The notes under the pieces: generated by a model
Database searches by the model: none
The model's input: the letters and a program-made list of their open reading frames with translations, nothing else
What the model was told of the DNA's origin: nothing
Shown: one piece after another, positions 25,788 to 33,258 of the stretch
How positions within the stretch are numbered: position 1 is the stretch's first letter
Layout: each line of letters begins with the position of its first letter
Source: Polynucleobacter sp. KF022
Lineage (GTDB): Bacteria; Pseudomonadota; Gammaproteobacteria; Burkholderiales; Burkholderiaceae
Length of the DNA stretch: 64,000 bases
Assembly (NCBI RefSeq): GCF_027924105.1
Contig: NZ_AP026972.1
Coordinates: 496,001 to 560,000, forward strand
Direction of reading: 5' to 3'
Made by a program: the position numbers and the translations under genes

Positions 25788-27854
25788 ATGAAGCAATCTA
25801 TAGGCGCTGCGCGCCCAAAGTGCAACTACAGTTCAATACCTAAAGAATTAAGAGCTGAGCGCACATATATCTATTGGAAGTTGGAGCAAGACCCTAAAAC
25901 GGGCAAGACTATCAAGCGACCAATAAACCCTAAAACAATGCTCTATGGTGGTCAGAACGACCCGACCTGCTTTGTCACCCTAGACGAGGCAGAAAAAGTC
26001 TTTACCCAAGAAGCAGCAAAACAAATGCCTGCGATTCACGGCATTGGTATGGCGTTTAAGAACGATCAAATTATTGGCCTAGATTTAGATAAGGTGTTTG
26101 ATCAAAGCGGGAACTTAAAGCCTGTTGCCAAGGATATTTTGGAAAACGCCAGAGGATTTGTGGAGAAGTCTGTCAGCGGCACTGGTTACCACATCATTAC
26201 CAAAACAGATAAGCCATTTTCTAATTACAAGGACCATGACATTGGCTTTGAGGTCTTCAAAAGCAATATGTTTATCGCGCTCACTGGAGACGTGGACGAG
26301 CAATACAGCGCCAAGGAGTTCCCGAGGTCACCAGTTGATCTTGCGGTATTAGATAAGTATTTAAAGCGATCTACAGAGGCGTATGAGGCCTCTAAACAGG
26401 CATTTGATGGCTTCGCTCAAACAAGAGATTTAAACCTATGTAATGACGAATTAAGAAGCATTGTGATGTCCATACAGCCGCCTGACGATGGTTATGAATT
26501 CTGGCTCAAGGTGGGCATGGCAACTCATCATCAAACCAGAGGATCAGACGAAGGCCTAGATATTTGGAAAGAGTACTCAACGCAAGATGCTGATGTGTTT
26601 GGAGCTTATGGTGGTGACTCGCAGCTTAATTACAAATGGCGCACCTTCTACAAAGGCGGAGCTAAAGAATCGGTTACAGCTTCAACATTGCGTTGGTTGG
26701 CTAAAGAGTTTCCAAAGTTTGGACAGGCTGCCCTTAAGGATCAAAGCTATGCACTAGAGCAGACTTCCGCCACGGAATATGTAATAGATGGAATCATCGC
26801 CGAAGGGATCTTTGTGTTGGCTGGGCAAAGTGGAATTGGTAAAACAACTTTGCTATTGCCATTGGCTGCGTATGCCGCGCATCTTTGTGCAGATGGAGAT
26901 GAGCTCAAGCCTGCGTTGAGAAGGCCGGTTCTATACCTCACAGAAGATAGAAAGCAAGCCCTTAGGATTCTCTCGGGCTTGCGCAATCATTGCGGAGTTA
27001 CTAAGTCTGAGGATGAGTTTAATAAGTGGTTCCAGGTTAGAGAAACCCAGCGCATGTCTAAAGGACAGATTGCAAAGTTAATAAGAGACTTTGCGGCTGA
27101 GAATAAGGTTTACATGGATGGCGCCAATGGTCAGCCCGTTTTAATACCCCCGCTAATTGTTGCAGACACACTGGCTGCTACGCTGGACCTAGAGGACGAA
27201 AACAACAACGCACTGGTCTCTGAGTTCATCAGCACCATTAAGTTAGCTTGTTCTGAGACAGGTACATCACTATGGCTAATTGCTCATATCAGCAAGGTAA
27301 ACAACAAGGCAGACATAGAGAGCATGACAGCCAGAGGAGCATCAGCTTTTGGTGCGGATGTTCATGGCACTGGGTTTGTTATTAAGGATCCACAAGTCGG
27401 CGAAGACAAGCGGTTCTTGATTATGGGCAAAAAGCGTTACGAGGCCGCATTCAATGAGCTGTGCTTTAAGACTGAGCGTTACGAGGTTGAGGTAACCAAT
27501 CGTCTTGGTCATAAGCTAATCGAGTCTTATCGCGTTGGTTTCGCTTCTAAGTCAGGGTTTGAGGAGCGCAAAGAGGAAGGCAAGATCCGCCAAATTACCA
27601 AGTACGAAACCGAAGTGATGGGTGCTGTGCGTGGATATGGACAGCCATACATCACCATCAAGACCCTTTCAGCCCTCATGGAATCAACTGGGGGTTCTAA
27701 GTACCAAAGGCTAACCGCATCGGTCAGCAAGCTAGTCCAAGACGGCGTGTTGGAAATGATGAGTGGCAAAGACGCTATCGAGCTTGGGATACCTGTGGAA
27801 TCCAATACTAAGGCGGTGTATTCACTGCCAAAAGTGGAGGATTTTCAAGTATGA
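25788..27854 (+). CDS. Primase-helicase replication protein (AEP-like primase plus RecA-type AAA helicase)
   Basis: The 688-residue protein looks like the Rep/primase of satellites and plasmids. An N-terminal prim-pol-like domain shows the DxD pair Asp99/Asp101 in IIGLDLDKV and a distal His135 in SVSGTGYHII. A PriCT-like linker follows (MSIQPPDDGYEFWLKVGMATHHQTRG... WRTFYKGG, about residues 225-290). Then comes a RepA/AAA_25-type ATPase with Walker A GQSGIGKTT (residues 346-354), and Walker B-like LIVADTLAATL and SLWLIAHISK. A small winged-helix-like C-terminus (ITKYETEVMGAVRGYGQPYITIKTLSAL) ends it. It probably primes and unwinds the excised element at the iterons just downstream. Confidence 0.85.
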   Translation: MKQSIGAARPKCNYSSIPKELRAERTYIYWKLEQDPKTGKTIKRPINPKTMLYGGQNDPTCFVTLDEAEKVFTQEAAKQMPAIHGIGMAFKNDQIIGLDLDKVFDQSGNLKPVAKDILENARGFVEKSVSGTGYHIITKTDKPFSNYKDHDIGFEVFKSNMFIALTGDVDEQYSAKEFPRSPVDLAVLDKYLKRSTEAYEASKQAFDGFAQTRDLNLCNDELRSIVMSIQPPDDGYEFWLKVGMATHHQTRGSDEGLDIWKEYSTQDADVFGAYGGDSQLNYKWRTFYKGGAKESVTASTLRWLAKEFPKFGQAALKDQSYALEQTSATEYVIDGIIAEGIFVLAGQSGIGKTTLLLPLAAYAAHLCADGDELKPALRRPVLYLTEDRKQALRILSGLRNHCGVTKSEDEFNKWFQVRETQRMSKGQIAKLIRDFAAENKVYMDGANGQPVLIPPLIVADTLAATLDLEDENNNALVSEFISTIKLACSETGTSLWLIAHISKVNNKADIESMTARGASAFGADVHGTGFVIKDPQVGEDKRFLIMGKKRYEAAFNELCFKTERYEVEVTNRLGHKLIESYRVGFASKSGFEERKEEGKIRQITKYETEVMGAVRGYGQPYITIKTLSALMESTGGSKYQRLTASVSKLVQDGVLEMMSGKDAIELGIPVESNTKAVYSLPKVEDFQV

Positions 27855-27859
27855 GAAAT

Positions 27860-28178
27860 GGAAATTGCTTTTGGAAACTACTTGGAAATAGGTGGAAACA
27901 ACCAAAAATAGACCCTTATAAACAGGGGCTCTGCGGGGAGGGGGTTGTTTCTTCTCCTAAGGAAATAACAAAAGGAAATAACGAAACAACCTGTGCCATT
28001 TCCAAAATAAAAAGGTCCTCGAAAGATGGGAGGGAGAGATTAAAAATCTCTCTCCCTTCCTCCCTATCTCTCTGTTTTCGTTCTTTGAGAAACAGATTGG
28101 AAATAGCTTGGAAACAACTTGGAAATAACCCGAAACAACCCGTGGTTACAAGGTCCTAATTGGAAATAGCTTGGAAAC
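27860..28178 (+). repeat. GGAAAY iteron array, candidate replication origin
   Basis: Eleven direct copies of GGAAAT or GGAAAC lie at 27860, 27873, 27884, 27894, 27961, 27974, 28099, 28110, 28121, 28162 and 28173, plus one inverted copy at 27998-28003. Within groups the spacing is 10-13 bp, about one helical turn. A 23-bp unit is exactly repeated at 28096-28118 and 28159-28181. The array starts right at the 3' end of the primase-helicase gene, the usual place for a Rep-bound origin. Confidence 0.75.
28032..28054. repeat. Hairpin inside the iteron array
   Basis: GAGAGATT-AAA-AATCTCTC is a perfect 8-bp stem with a 3-nt loop in a purine-to-pyrimidine strand-switch tract (28028-28062). Placed between two iteron groups, it may be the melting or priming site of the origin. 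A terminator for the primase gene is a weaker alternative, since no T-run follows. Confidence 0.5.
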
Positions 28179-28207
28179 AACCCAACAAATATCAATGGAA
28201 AAATACT

Positions 28208-28450
28208 ATGAATGAATCGAAAACAACCCTTCACACACTAACCGCAGCCCAAACCTTAGAGCTAAAGCAGATTTGGGAAGGGCAGAAAGCAAAACTAAAA
28301 CCTGACGACTTTATTTTTATCAAGGTGAAGCTAGGCAGACCTCAAGCCAAGCTGACTATCAACCAGCTATACCGAATGACTATGACTTTGGCAGAGGCGG
28401 GTTATGAAGAAATACCAGAGTGGCTGCTAAGCATGCTCGACCCTGAGTAG
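28208..28450 (+). CDS. Small element protein, paralogue of the 24208-24522 product
   Basis: The start is ATG 28208 (MNESKTTLHTLTAAQTLELK); the frame runs upstream into the iterons without protein-like sequence. The 80-residue product matches the C-terminal three-quarters of the 24208-24522 protein: LTAAQTLELKQIWEGQ, FIKVKLGRPQAKLT, QLYRMTMTLAEAG, IPEWLLSML. Two diverged copies in one small element, on either side of the replication gene, suggest a retained function, perhaps control of replication or of another element component. Family unknown. Confidence 0.7.
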   Translation: MNESKTTLHTLTAAQTLELKQIWEGQKAKLKPDDFIFIKVKLGRPQAKLTINQLYRMTMTLAEAGYEEIPEWLLSMLDPE

Positions 28451-28478
28451 CACCGATAAAAAAAGGCCGAGGTGGTGG

Positions 28479-28604
28479 ATGGACATAATCTTTCCACTTC
28501 CTTGGCAAAACGTTATACGAACACCGCGCCCAGTAGCAATAAAGGCTATGTGGCAAAACATCTCACACACAACACTAGCAGCACCACAAATAACAGCCAA
28601 TTAG
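28479..28604 (+). CDS. Possible 41-residue peptide
   Basis: ATG 28479, with GAGG about 7 bp upstream, opens a 42-codon frame (MDIIFPLPWQNVIRTPRPVA...). The peptide has Pro- and aromatic-rich character but no known motif. It lies in the 239-bp gap between two element genes. Weak evidence. Confidence 0.3.
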   Translation: MDIIFPLPWQNVIRTPRPVAIKAMWQNISHTTLAAPQITAN

Positions 28605-28689
28605 GCGCTGTGTAAACACACTAAACGCAGCATTTCAAACTTAATGGAACAGTAGCACCCAAACCAAACATTTAAAGGAACCAATCAAC

Positions 28690-29079
28690 ATGGAACAGAA
28701 CATAAACAAAACACGCAAACCAAAGACTCCAAGGCGTGTAGACCCAGCCAAAAGGGATGTTCGCAAGGCTGATACCACCAACTTGGATGTAGTTAAATTA
28801 GCCCGCACCTATTGGGAAATGGCGGATCTGCTTGAGGGTACGCTCGAGAACCTAACGCTTCATAACTCGCAGCGAAAAGTAAACCTAGCGCTCATGTACA
28901 AGTGCCGCTTACAGGCCAAATCACTCTGGCATCACATGGAGCCCCCACGTAAGGATTGCTTTGTGAGTTACGAGCTAACCGATCAAATGTACCGAGCAGC
29001 GCTGGAGGAGGAGAAAAGACGTATATCTAGGGAATCGGCAGCGGTCCCAAGAACTAGGGAGAAAATCCACTTTAGTTAA
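28690..29079 (+). CDS. Hypothetical element protein, 129 residues, basic N-terminus
   Basis: This 129-residue protein has a strongly basic start (NINKTRKPKTPRRVDPAKRDVRK) and a helical middle (VKLARTYWEMADLLEGTLENLTL... NLALMYKCRLQAKSLWHHM). It has no signal peptide or membrane segment. The basic tail suggests nucleic-acid binding, but no family is recognised. A ribosome site AAAGGAA lies about 10 bp upstream. It converges on the XRE repressor gene with 10 bp between stops. Confidence 0.65.
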   Translation: MEQNINKTRKPKTPRRVDPAKRDVRKADTTNLDVVKLARTYWEMADLLEGTLENLTLHNSQRKVNLALMYKCRLQAKSLWHHMEPPRKDCFVSYELTDQMYRAALEEEKRRISRESAAVPRTREKIHFS

Positions 29080-29089
29080 TTAAGTATGA

Positions 29090-29404
29090 CTAGAGCTGCT
29101 TTTTAATTTTTTGTAACTCAGCCGCACTCAGCTTTGCTAGCTGAATAATCAGATCTGCCAAGGCCTCGTTTTCGCAATACAAGTATGCCAATGGAACGTT
29201 TAATGCTTTAGCAATTGCTTTTGAGGTTGGGACAGCGGGCTCGTGGATTGAGCTCTCATACCGACTAATTCGCGTACCTGCCGATCCTTCCTCCAGCCCA
29301 ATTAATACACCCAGCTTTTCCTGAGATAAACCCTTGGCTAGCCTTGCAGCGTAAATGCGGGCACCAATGGGAGAGCTTGTTTGGCTAATTACGGCCTTTT
29401 TCAT
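29090..29404 (-). CDS. XRE/Cro-CI-type repressor of the element
   Basis: The 104-residue protein has an N-terminal lambda-repressor-like helix-turn-helix (IGARIYAARLAKGLSQEKLGVLIGLEEGSAGTRISRYESSIHEP, about residues 13-57) and a short helical C-terminus (LADLIIQLAKLSAAELQKIKKQL) probably for dimerisation; there is no peptidase domain for RecA-driven cleavage. It is divergent from the gene at 29501, and two palindromes lie in the intervening 96 bp, one directly against its own start codon. It probably represses itself and the divergent genes and may set the switch between integrated and active states. Confidence 0.85.
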   Translation of the reverse strand: MKKAVISQTSSPIGARIYAARLAKGLSQEKLGVLIGLEEGSAGTRISRYESSIHEPAVPTSKAIAKALNVPLAYLYCENEALADLIIQLAKLSAAELQKIKKQL

Positions 29405-29405
29405 G

Positions 29406-29453
29406 CCTACGATATTCGTAGGTTATGCTTGTGTTGTCCTTACGATTTTCGTA
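29406..29453. promoter_or_regulatory. Two palindromic operators between the XRE gene and the divergent lipoprotein gene
   Basis: CCTACGA-TAT-TCGTAGG (29406-29422) and TACGA-TTT-TCGTA (29441-29453) share the dyad TACGA-N3-TCGTA; their centres are 33 bp apart, about three helical turns. A half site TTCGTAA follows near 29466. The first abuts the repressor ATG, so binding should block its own expression. Confidence 0.8.
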
Positions 29454-29500
29454 GTATTTATAAAGTTCGTAATTAAATTAAAACTACTCTGGCTTACTCC

Positions 29501-30469
29501 ATGAAACTTTCTCTTACCAGCTCTCTTCTGACTTCATTAGTGTTGGTTGCTGGCTGCAATCAAATGCGCCCTCAACAAAATTACAGTTCTAACGTGGTAG
29601 GCGGGCAGTCGGCTAATACGCAAAATCAAATGACTCTTGCAAACAAGGCTTACAGCGATTGTGGAAAGCAAAATCGTGAAACTCCGAGTGGAAAAATTGT
29701 TACCTCTAGCATCCTAGTTTCTTCGGATGCGCAGCCGAATAAGCTGGAGCTTCTATCCTCAAAATCGAAACTTAATGAGTCACAAAAAAAGGCTTTCAAA
29801 CAATTTCTATCTGACACCAACCGGTGCAGAAATATGCGACTTGATGATTTGAAGGGAACTCCCTATTTGTCATTAGTACAAAAAGATTTTGCAAGCAAGG
29901 ATGTTATATATGGAAAGTTGCTTTCAGGACAAATGGCAATTGGGGATGCGAATGCAGCACTTAAGCAAATAAACATTAAAACCGGTGATGATATGCGGGC
30001 CGTAAATCCACAGCCTGTTAGGCCCCAACCAGTTGCAACCCCTCAGACGCCTGCAGGCCCCGGAAATGTGATCGGTCAAACTTTCGATAGCCAAGCAAAT
30101 GGAAATATCTATCTCTACGATGGGCCCTGCAAACTTCCTAACTACGCAATCAGTTATCCATTGCGTTGGGATGCCAAGAGGGCAGATAACGGGTCCTTTA
30201 TTGCGGAGGGTTGCTACACACTCAATCAGCAACAAGTAACCATGATTGCAGGTACCGGTTTAACTGTTAGCCGGCCAATGTCCTTGTTTCAAGGTGGCGG
30301 TAAGTCGGTTTTTCAATCATTTAGCGAAGGGCTACAGAGAGCCACAACCTATTGGAATAACTCTGCAGCTGAAACCCAAAGAAACACCACGAACTTAACC
30401 CCCGGCATGACTGGTGGAAATGGCATGAACTGTACGCCAGATGGCCGTGGCGGATATAACTGCAGATAA
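29501..30469 (+). CDS. Element-encoded lipoprotein with C-terminal tag domain
   Basis: The 322-residue protein begins with a lipoprotein signal (MKLSLTSSLLTSLVLVAGC, lipobox LVAGC, Cys19). The N-terminal half is a polar helical domain with SDCGKQNRE and DTNRCRN cysteines. After a Pro-rich linker (PQPVRPQPVATPQTPAGPG) comes a domain shared with the next gene: GQTFDSQANGNIYLYDGPC, GCYTLNQQ, then NNSAAETQRNTTNLTPGMTGGN and the terminal NCTPDGRGGYNCR. It should sit in the outer membrane or periplasm. As an exported cargo gene under repressor control it may alter the host surface, for example against other phages; this is speculation. Confidence 0.75.
   Translation: MKLSLTSSLLTSLVLVAGCNQMRPQQNYSSNVVGGQSANTQNQMTLANKAYSDCGKQNRETPSGKIVTSSILVSSDAQPNKLELLSSKSKLNESQKKAFKQFLSDTNRCRNMRLDDLKGTPYLSLVQKDFASKDVIYGKLLSGQMAIGDANAALKQINIKTGDDMRAVNPQPVRPQPVATPQTPAGPGNVIGQTFDSQANGNIYLYDGPCKLPNYAISYPLRWDAKRADNGSFIAEGCYTLNQQQVTMIAGTGLTVSRPMSLFQGGGKSVFQSFSEGLQRATTYWNNSAAETQRNTTNLTPGMTGGNGMNCTPDGRGGYNCR
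30434..30468 (+). repeat. 35-bp direct repeat, copy 1
   Basis: The 3' end of the lipoprotein gene (from ACGCCAGATGG to GCAGATA) is identical over 35 bp to 30959-30993 at the 3' end of the next gene. The identity at DNA level is higher than in the rest of the two genes. Confidence 0.9.
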
Positions 30470-30475
30470 GAGGAA

Positions 30476-30994
30476 ATGATGAAGAGAAAATATCTAACAC
30501 TGACTACATTAGCTTTTTTGTGTTGTGAGGTGATGGCTCAGGCAGCAGTTATTGGCCGGACCTATGATTCACAGGCCAATGCTTACTTCACTTTATACAG
30601 CTCGGGGTGTAGAGACTCTCGTTTTTCAGGCTCATTTCCATTCCATTGGGAGGCGACGAGCCCTAATGGAGTTGTGTTGAATGCACCAAGCGGACAGCCG
30701 ATGGTTGGGTGCTACGCCTTGAATCAGCAAACATCTCAAGTCATGCTGAATGCAAATGGTCAAGTATTGCCATTACCATTTTCTGGATTTGCAATAGCAT
30801 CAAATCAGACTCCAGGTGGCGGTATTTTAGATTTTCTTAGAGCGATTGGTGATGGGGTTGGAAGGGCTTCAAATTATTACAACAACTCAGCAGCACAGAC
30901 ACAAAGAAATACTACAAACCTTACTCCGGGTTTAACTGGCGGCAACACTATGAATTGCACGCCAGATGGCCGTGGCGGATATAACTGCAGATAG
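30476..30994 (+). CDS. Exported protein sharing the tag domain of the preceding lipoprotein
   Basis: The 172-residue protein has a Sec signal peptide (KRKYLTLTTLAFLCCEVMAQA) and then only the domain found in the C-terminal half of the upstream lipoprotein: GRTYDSQANAYFTLYSSGC, GCYALNQQ, NNSAAQTQRNTTNLTPGLTGGN and the terminal NCTPDGRGGYNCR. Paired cysteines suggest disulfides in the periplasm. It starts 6 bp after the upstream stop, so the two are co-transcribed tandem relatives. Function unknown. Confidence 0.75.
   Translation: MMKRKYLTLTTLAFLCCEVMAQAAVIGRTYDSQANAYFTLYSSGCRDSRFSGSFPFHWEATSPNGVVLNAPSGQPMVGCYALNQQTSQVMLNANGQVLPLPFSGFAIASNQTPGGGILDFLRAIGDGVGRASNYYNNSAAQTQRNTTNLTPGLTGGNTMNCTPDGRGGYNCR
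30959..30993 (+). repeat. 35-bp direct repeat, copy 2
   Basis: Identical over 35 bp to 30434-30468; encodes the shared C-terminal PDGRGGYNCR. Confidence 0.9.
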
Positions 30995-31294
30995 TTACCA
31001 ACCCTTTAATACTGGCGCCTGCGGGGCCTGACGTGGCGCGTTGATAGTGGTGTTGGGTACTGGAGGTGATGGAGTAATTGAATTAGTGCCTTGATAAGCG
31101 CCAGCAGGGCTGTAGTAATTAGTTTGCCCGTTATCAACCTGCGAAGACCCTACATTCTGGCCTTGAGCGTTGTAGGTGTTTGTTACACCGCTGGGGCTGG
31201 TCTGCTGGTAACCCCTATACTGGCCATTGGCATCATAAATAGCCTGAGCCATCACATTGGTGCTGATAAAAAGTAGAATGAATAGGTATCTCAT
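30995..31294 (-). CDS. Small secreted protein with YxxxGxxxG repeats
   Basis: The 99-residue protein has a Sec signal peptide (MRYLFILLFISTNVMAQA) and three loose repeats: IYDANGQYRGYQ, TYNAQGQNVGSS and YYSPAGAYQGTN, each Tyr followed by a Gly four residues later, joined by short linkers, then a Pro-rich tail. Its pattern recalls short tyrosine/glycine repeat surface proteins. It is convergent with the preceding gene with no gap between stops. Function unknown; the link with the two neighbouring exported proteins suggests a periplasmic set. Confidence 0.65.
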   Translation of the reverse strand: MRYLFILLFISTNVMAQAIYDANGQYRGYQQTSPSGVTNTYNAQGQNVGSSQVDNGQTNYYSPAGAYQGTNSITPSPPVPNTTINAPRQAPQAPVLKGW

Positions 31295-31365
31295 GGATAA
31301 ATCATACCCCTAAGCCAATGACTTGCAATACCCAAAACCAAACCTCTATTAAAGGTGTCAACTAA

Positions 31366-33258
31366 ATGTCTTTTGTTGTGTTCCTCGTTCTTGCTGGCGT
31401 TGGTTTACTTATTGCGTTTAGCTTTATTAAAGTTGCCTTTGACGTCTTGCAGGGGATAGTTAAGCTGTTTGATTTTTATGCAGGGAAGTTGGTTGGGGTG
31501 CTTACCAAAATGCTAGGCCAAGGTAGTTCTCCAGCAGTAATCAAACTCGATCCAAGGCTGCTCGATATTAAGTTGTCCACTGGGCATGAAGAACAATTAA
31601 AAGCTCTATCAACTTATTCAGCCAGCTTCGCACCAATCAAAACAGTACGTGCTCCAGTTTGGGTTAGGCCAGCAGCACTATCAGTTCACCAATATGACCC
31701 ATCTGCTGCAACGGCGATCAGTATTGAAAGCCTGTCAGAGATGCTCACACCATCGCCATCAATCAAAGCATCACTTGAAAATGCGTTAGCTCAGATCAAA
31801 CCGTTCCCAGAAGCTGCGCCTGTTAAAGGTGAGCCAGTTAAACCGCCGCCTGAAGCACCAGTATTAGTACCAACATCAGACATAGAGCCACCATCAATAG
31901 ACATCCCGTTGTACACCGGCTGGAAGTCATTCTTAAACCGTTTTGTTATCGCGCAATATGCCGATCAAGTTAAACAGGTTGAGAAGGCAGAAAAAAATCG
32001 ACTGACCTTGTTGGAGTTTGAACAGTCCAGAGCGGCAGAGTTTCAAGCCGCCTCAGAGAAAGCCAAGGCCATTTACGAGAAGCTGCATAAACAACAAGAG
32101 CTAGATTTTGAAGAGCAACACCTGCGCTGGAGAAATTTAAAAGAAGCATGGGAAACCGAAGCAGAGAAAGATCGAGTAAAGATTCAAGAAGAGCTCGACT
32201 TACTTACTAGCGGTGATTTGGATTCAATGGCTTCGATACTATTTAAGTACCTCAAGCTACCAAGATGGGTTCCAACTGAATACGAGATTGGTTATGACCC
32301 AGAGGCCGACATTGTTATCTTGGAGCATGAGCTGCCTGACGTTGGTGCTGTTGTGTGGCAGAAGTTTGTTGAACAAAAAGCAGGCTACGTTAGAAAGCCA
32401 GCAAACCAAAAAGAATCCAAGCAAGCCGCTGAGTTGCTTTATCCAACTCTGGCATTGAAGTTGTCCTATGAGATATCCACACAGTTAAACCTGAGTGATC
32501 AGAAAGCCATTGTGTTTAATGGATGGTCTAACTTTGTGGTCAAGGCAACAGGCAATCAAAAACGCGCTTACTGTGTTGCACTCATGTCCAAGGTAAGTCA
32601 GCTAAAAGAACTAAATCTTGCGCAACTCGATCCACTAGTAGCATTTGGTTCATTGAAAGGTGTTGCTGCCAAGACGTTAGAACTCACGCCAATCGCACCA
32701 GCCATCACGATCAATATGAATGACCCGCGTTTTGTAGATAACAAAGAGATAGTTGGTAAGTTATCAAGTGAGCAAAATCTGGCGAGCATGGACTGGGAAG
32801 ACTTTGAACATCTGTGTCGCGAGTTGTTTGAGCGTGTGTTTGCCTCTAATGGCGCAGAGGTAAAGGTTACTCAAGCCTCCAGAGATCAGGGTGTCGACGC
32901 TGTAATCATGGACCCAGACCCGATCCGTGGCGGCAAGATGGTAGTTCAAGCCAAACGCTACGTTAATACTGTGGACGTATCCGCAGTTAGAGACCTTTAC
33001 GGCACCATGATGAATGAGGGGGCTATGAAAGGTATCTTGGTCTGCACAAGCCAGTTTGGCCAAGAGTCATACGCTTTCATCCAAGGTAAACCGCTGACCT
33101 TAATTAATGGTAATGAGTTGCTTGGGCTACTAGAGCAGCATGGTTATAAATTCCGGATTGATTTGGAAGAGGCCAGAAAGATGATGAAGGACGCAGGTAC
33201 CACTGTGGCGGGTCGGAATAAATACGCTGGTGTGACACACTTCAAAAGCGAGGAATAA
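31366..33258 (+). CDS. Membrane-anchored Mrr-type (PD-(D/E)xK) nuclease
   Basis: The 630-residue protein starts with a hydrophobic anchor (VVFLVLAGVGLLIAFSFIKVAFDVLQGIV, about residues 3-31), has a Pro-rich stretch (about residues 145-175), a long charged coiled coil (about 205-285), and a C-terminal restriction-endonuclease-like domain. That domain begins MDWEDFEHLCRELFERVFASNGAEVKVT and carries the catalytic set Asp511 (DQGVDAV) and Gln528-x-Lys530 (VVQAKRY), as in Mrr_cat proteins. Family members cut foreign or modified DNA. Attached to the inner membrane it may act on incoming DNA, making it a candidate anti-phage or anti-plasmid gene of the element. Substrate specificity is not predictable. 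Confidence 0.8.
   Translation: MSFVVFLVLAGVGLLIAFSFIKVAFDVLQGIVKLFDFYAGKLVGVLTKMLGQGSSPAVIKLDPRLLDIKLSTGHEEQLKALSTYSASFAPIKTVRAPVWVRPAALSVHQYDPSAATAISIESLSEMLTPSPSIKASLENALAQIKPFPEAAPVKGEPVKPPPEAPVLVPTSDIEPPSIDIPLYTGWKSFLNRFVIAQYADQVKQVEKAEKNRLTLLEFEQSRAAEFQAASEKAKAIYEKLHKQQELDFEEQHLRWRNLKEAWETEAEKDRVKIQEELDLLTSGDLDSMASILFKYLKLPRWVPTEYEIGYDPEADIVILEHELPDVGAVVWQKFVEQKAGYVRKPANQKESKQAAELLYPTLALKLSYEISTQLNLSDQKAIVFNGWSNFVVKATGNQKRAYCVALMSKVSQLKELNLAQLDPLVAFGSLKGVAAKTLELTPIAPAITINMNDPRFVDNKEIVGKLSSEQNLASMDWEDFEHLCRELFERVFASNGAEVKVTQASRDQGVDAVIMDPDPIRGGKMVVQAKRYVNTVDVSAVRDLYGTMMNEGAMKGILVCTSQFGQESYAFIQGKPLTLINGNELLGLLEQHGYKFRIDLEEARKMMKDAGTTVAGRNKYAGVTHFKSEE

Noticed and set aside
27851..28159. 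102-codon frame starting in the primase stop (ATGA)
   Set aside because: Its sequence is made largely from the GGAAAY iterons and a polypyrimidine tract, giving repeated WKQ/GN residues and SLPSSLSL. It is better read as origin DNA than as a protein.
21834..33258. Prophage
   Set aside because: No capsid, portal, tail, lysis or large terminase gene is present in 11.7 kb; the TerS-like gene alone does not make a prophage.
21834..33258. Integrative conjugative element
   Set aside because: No relaxase, coupling protein or type IV secretion gene is seen.
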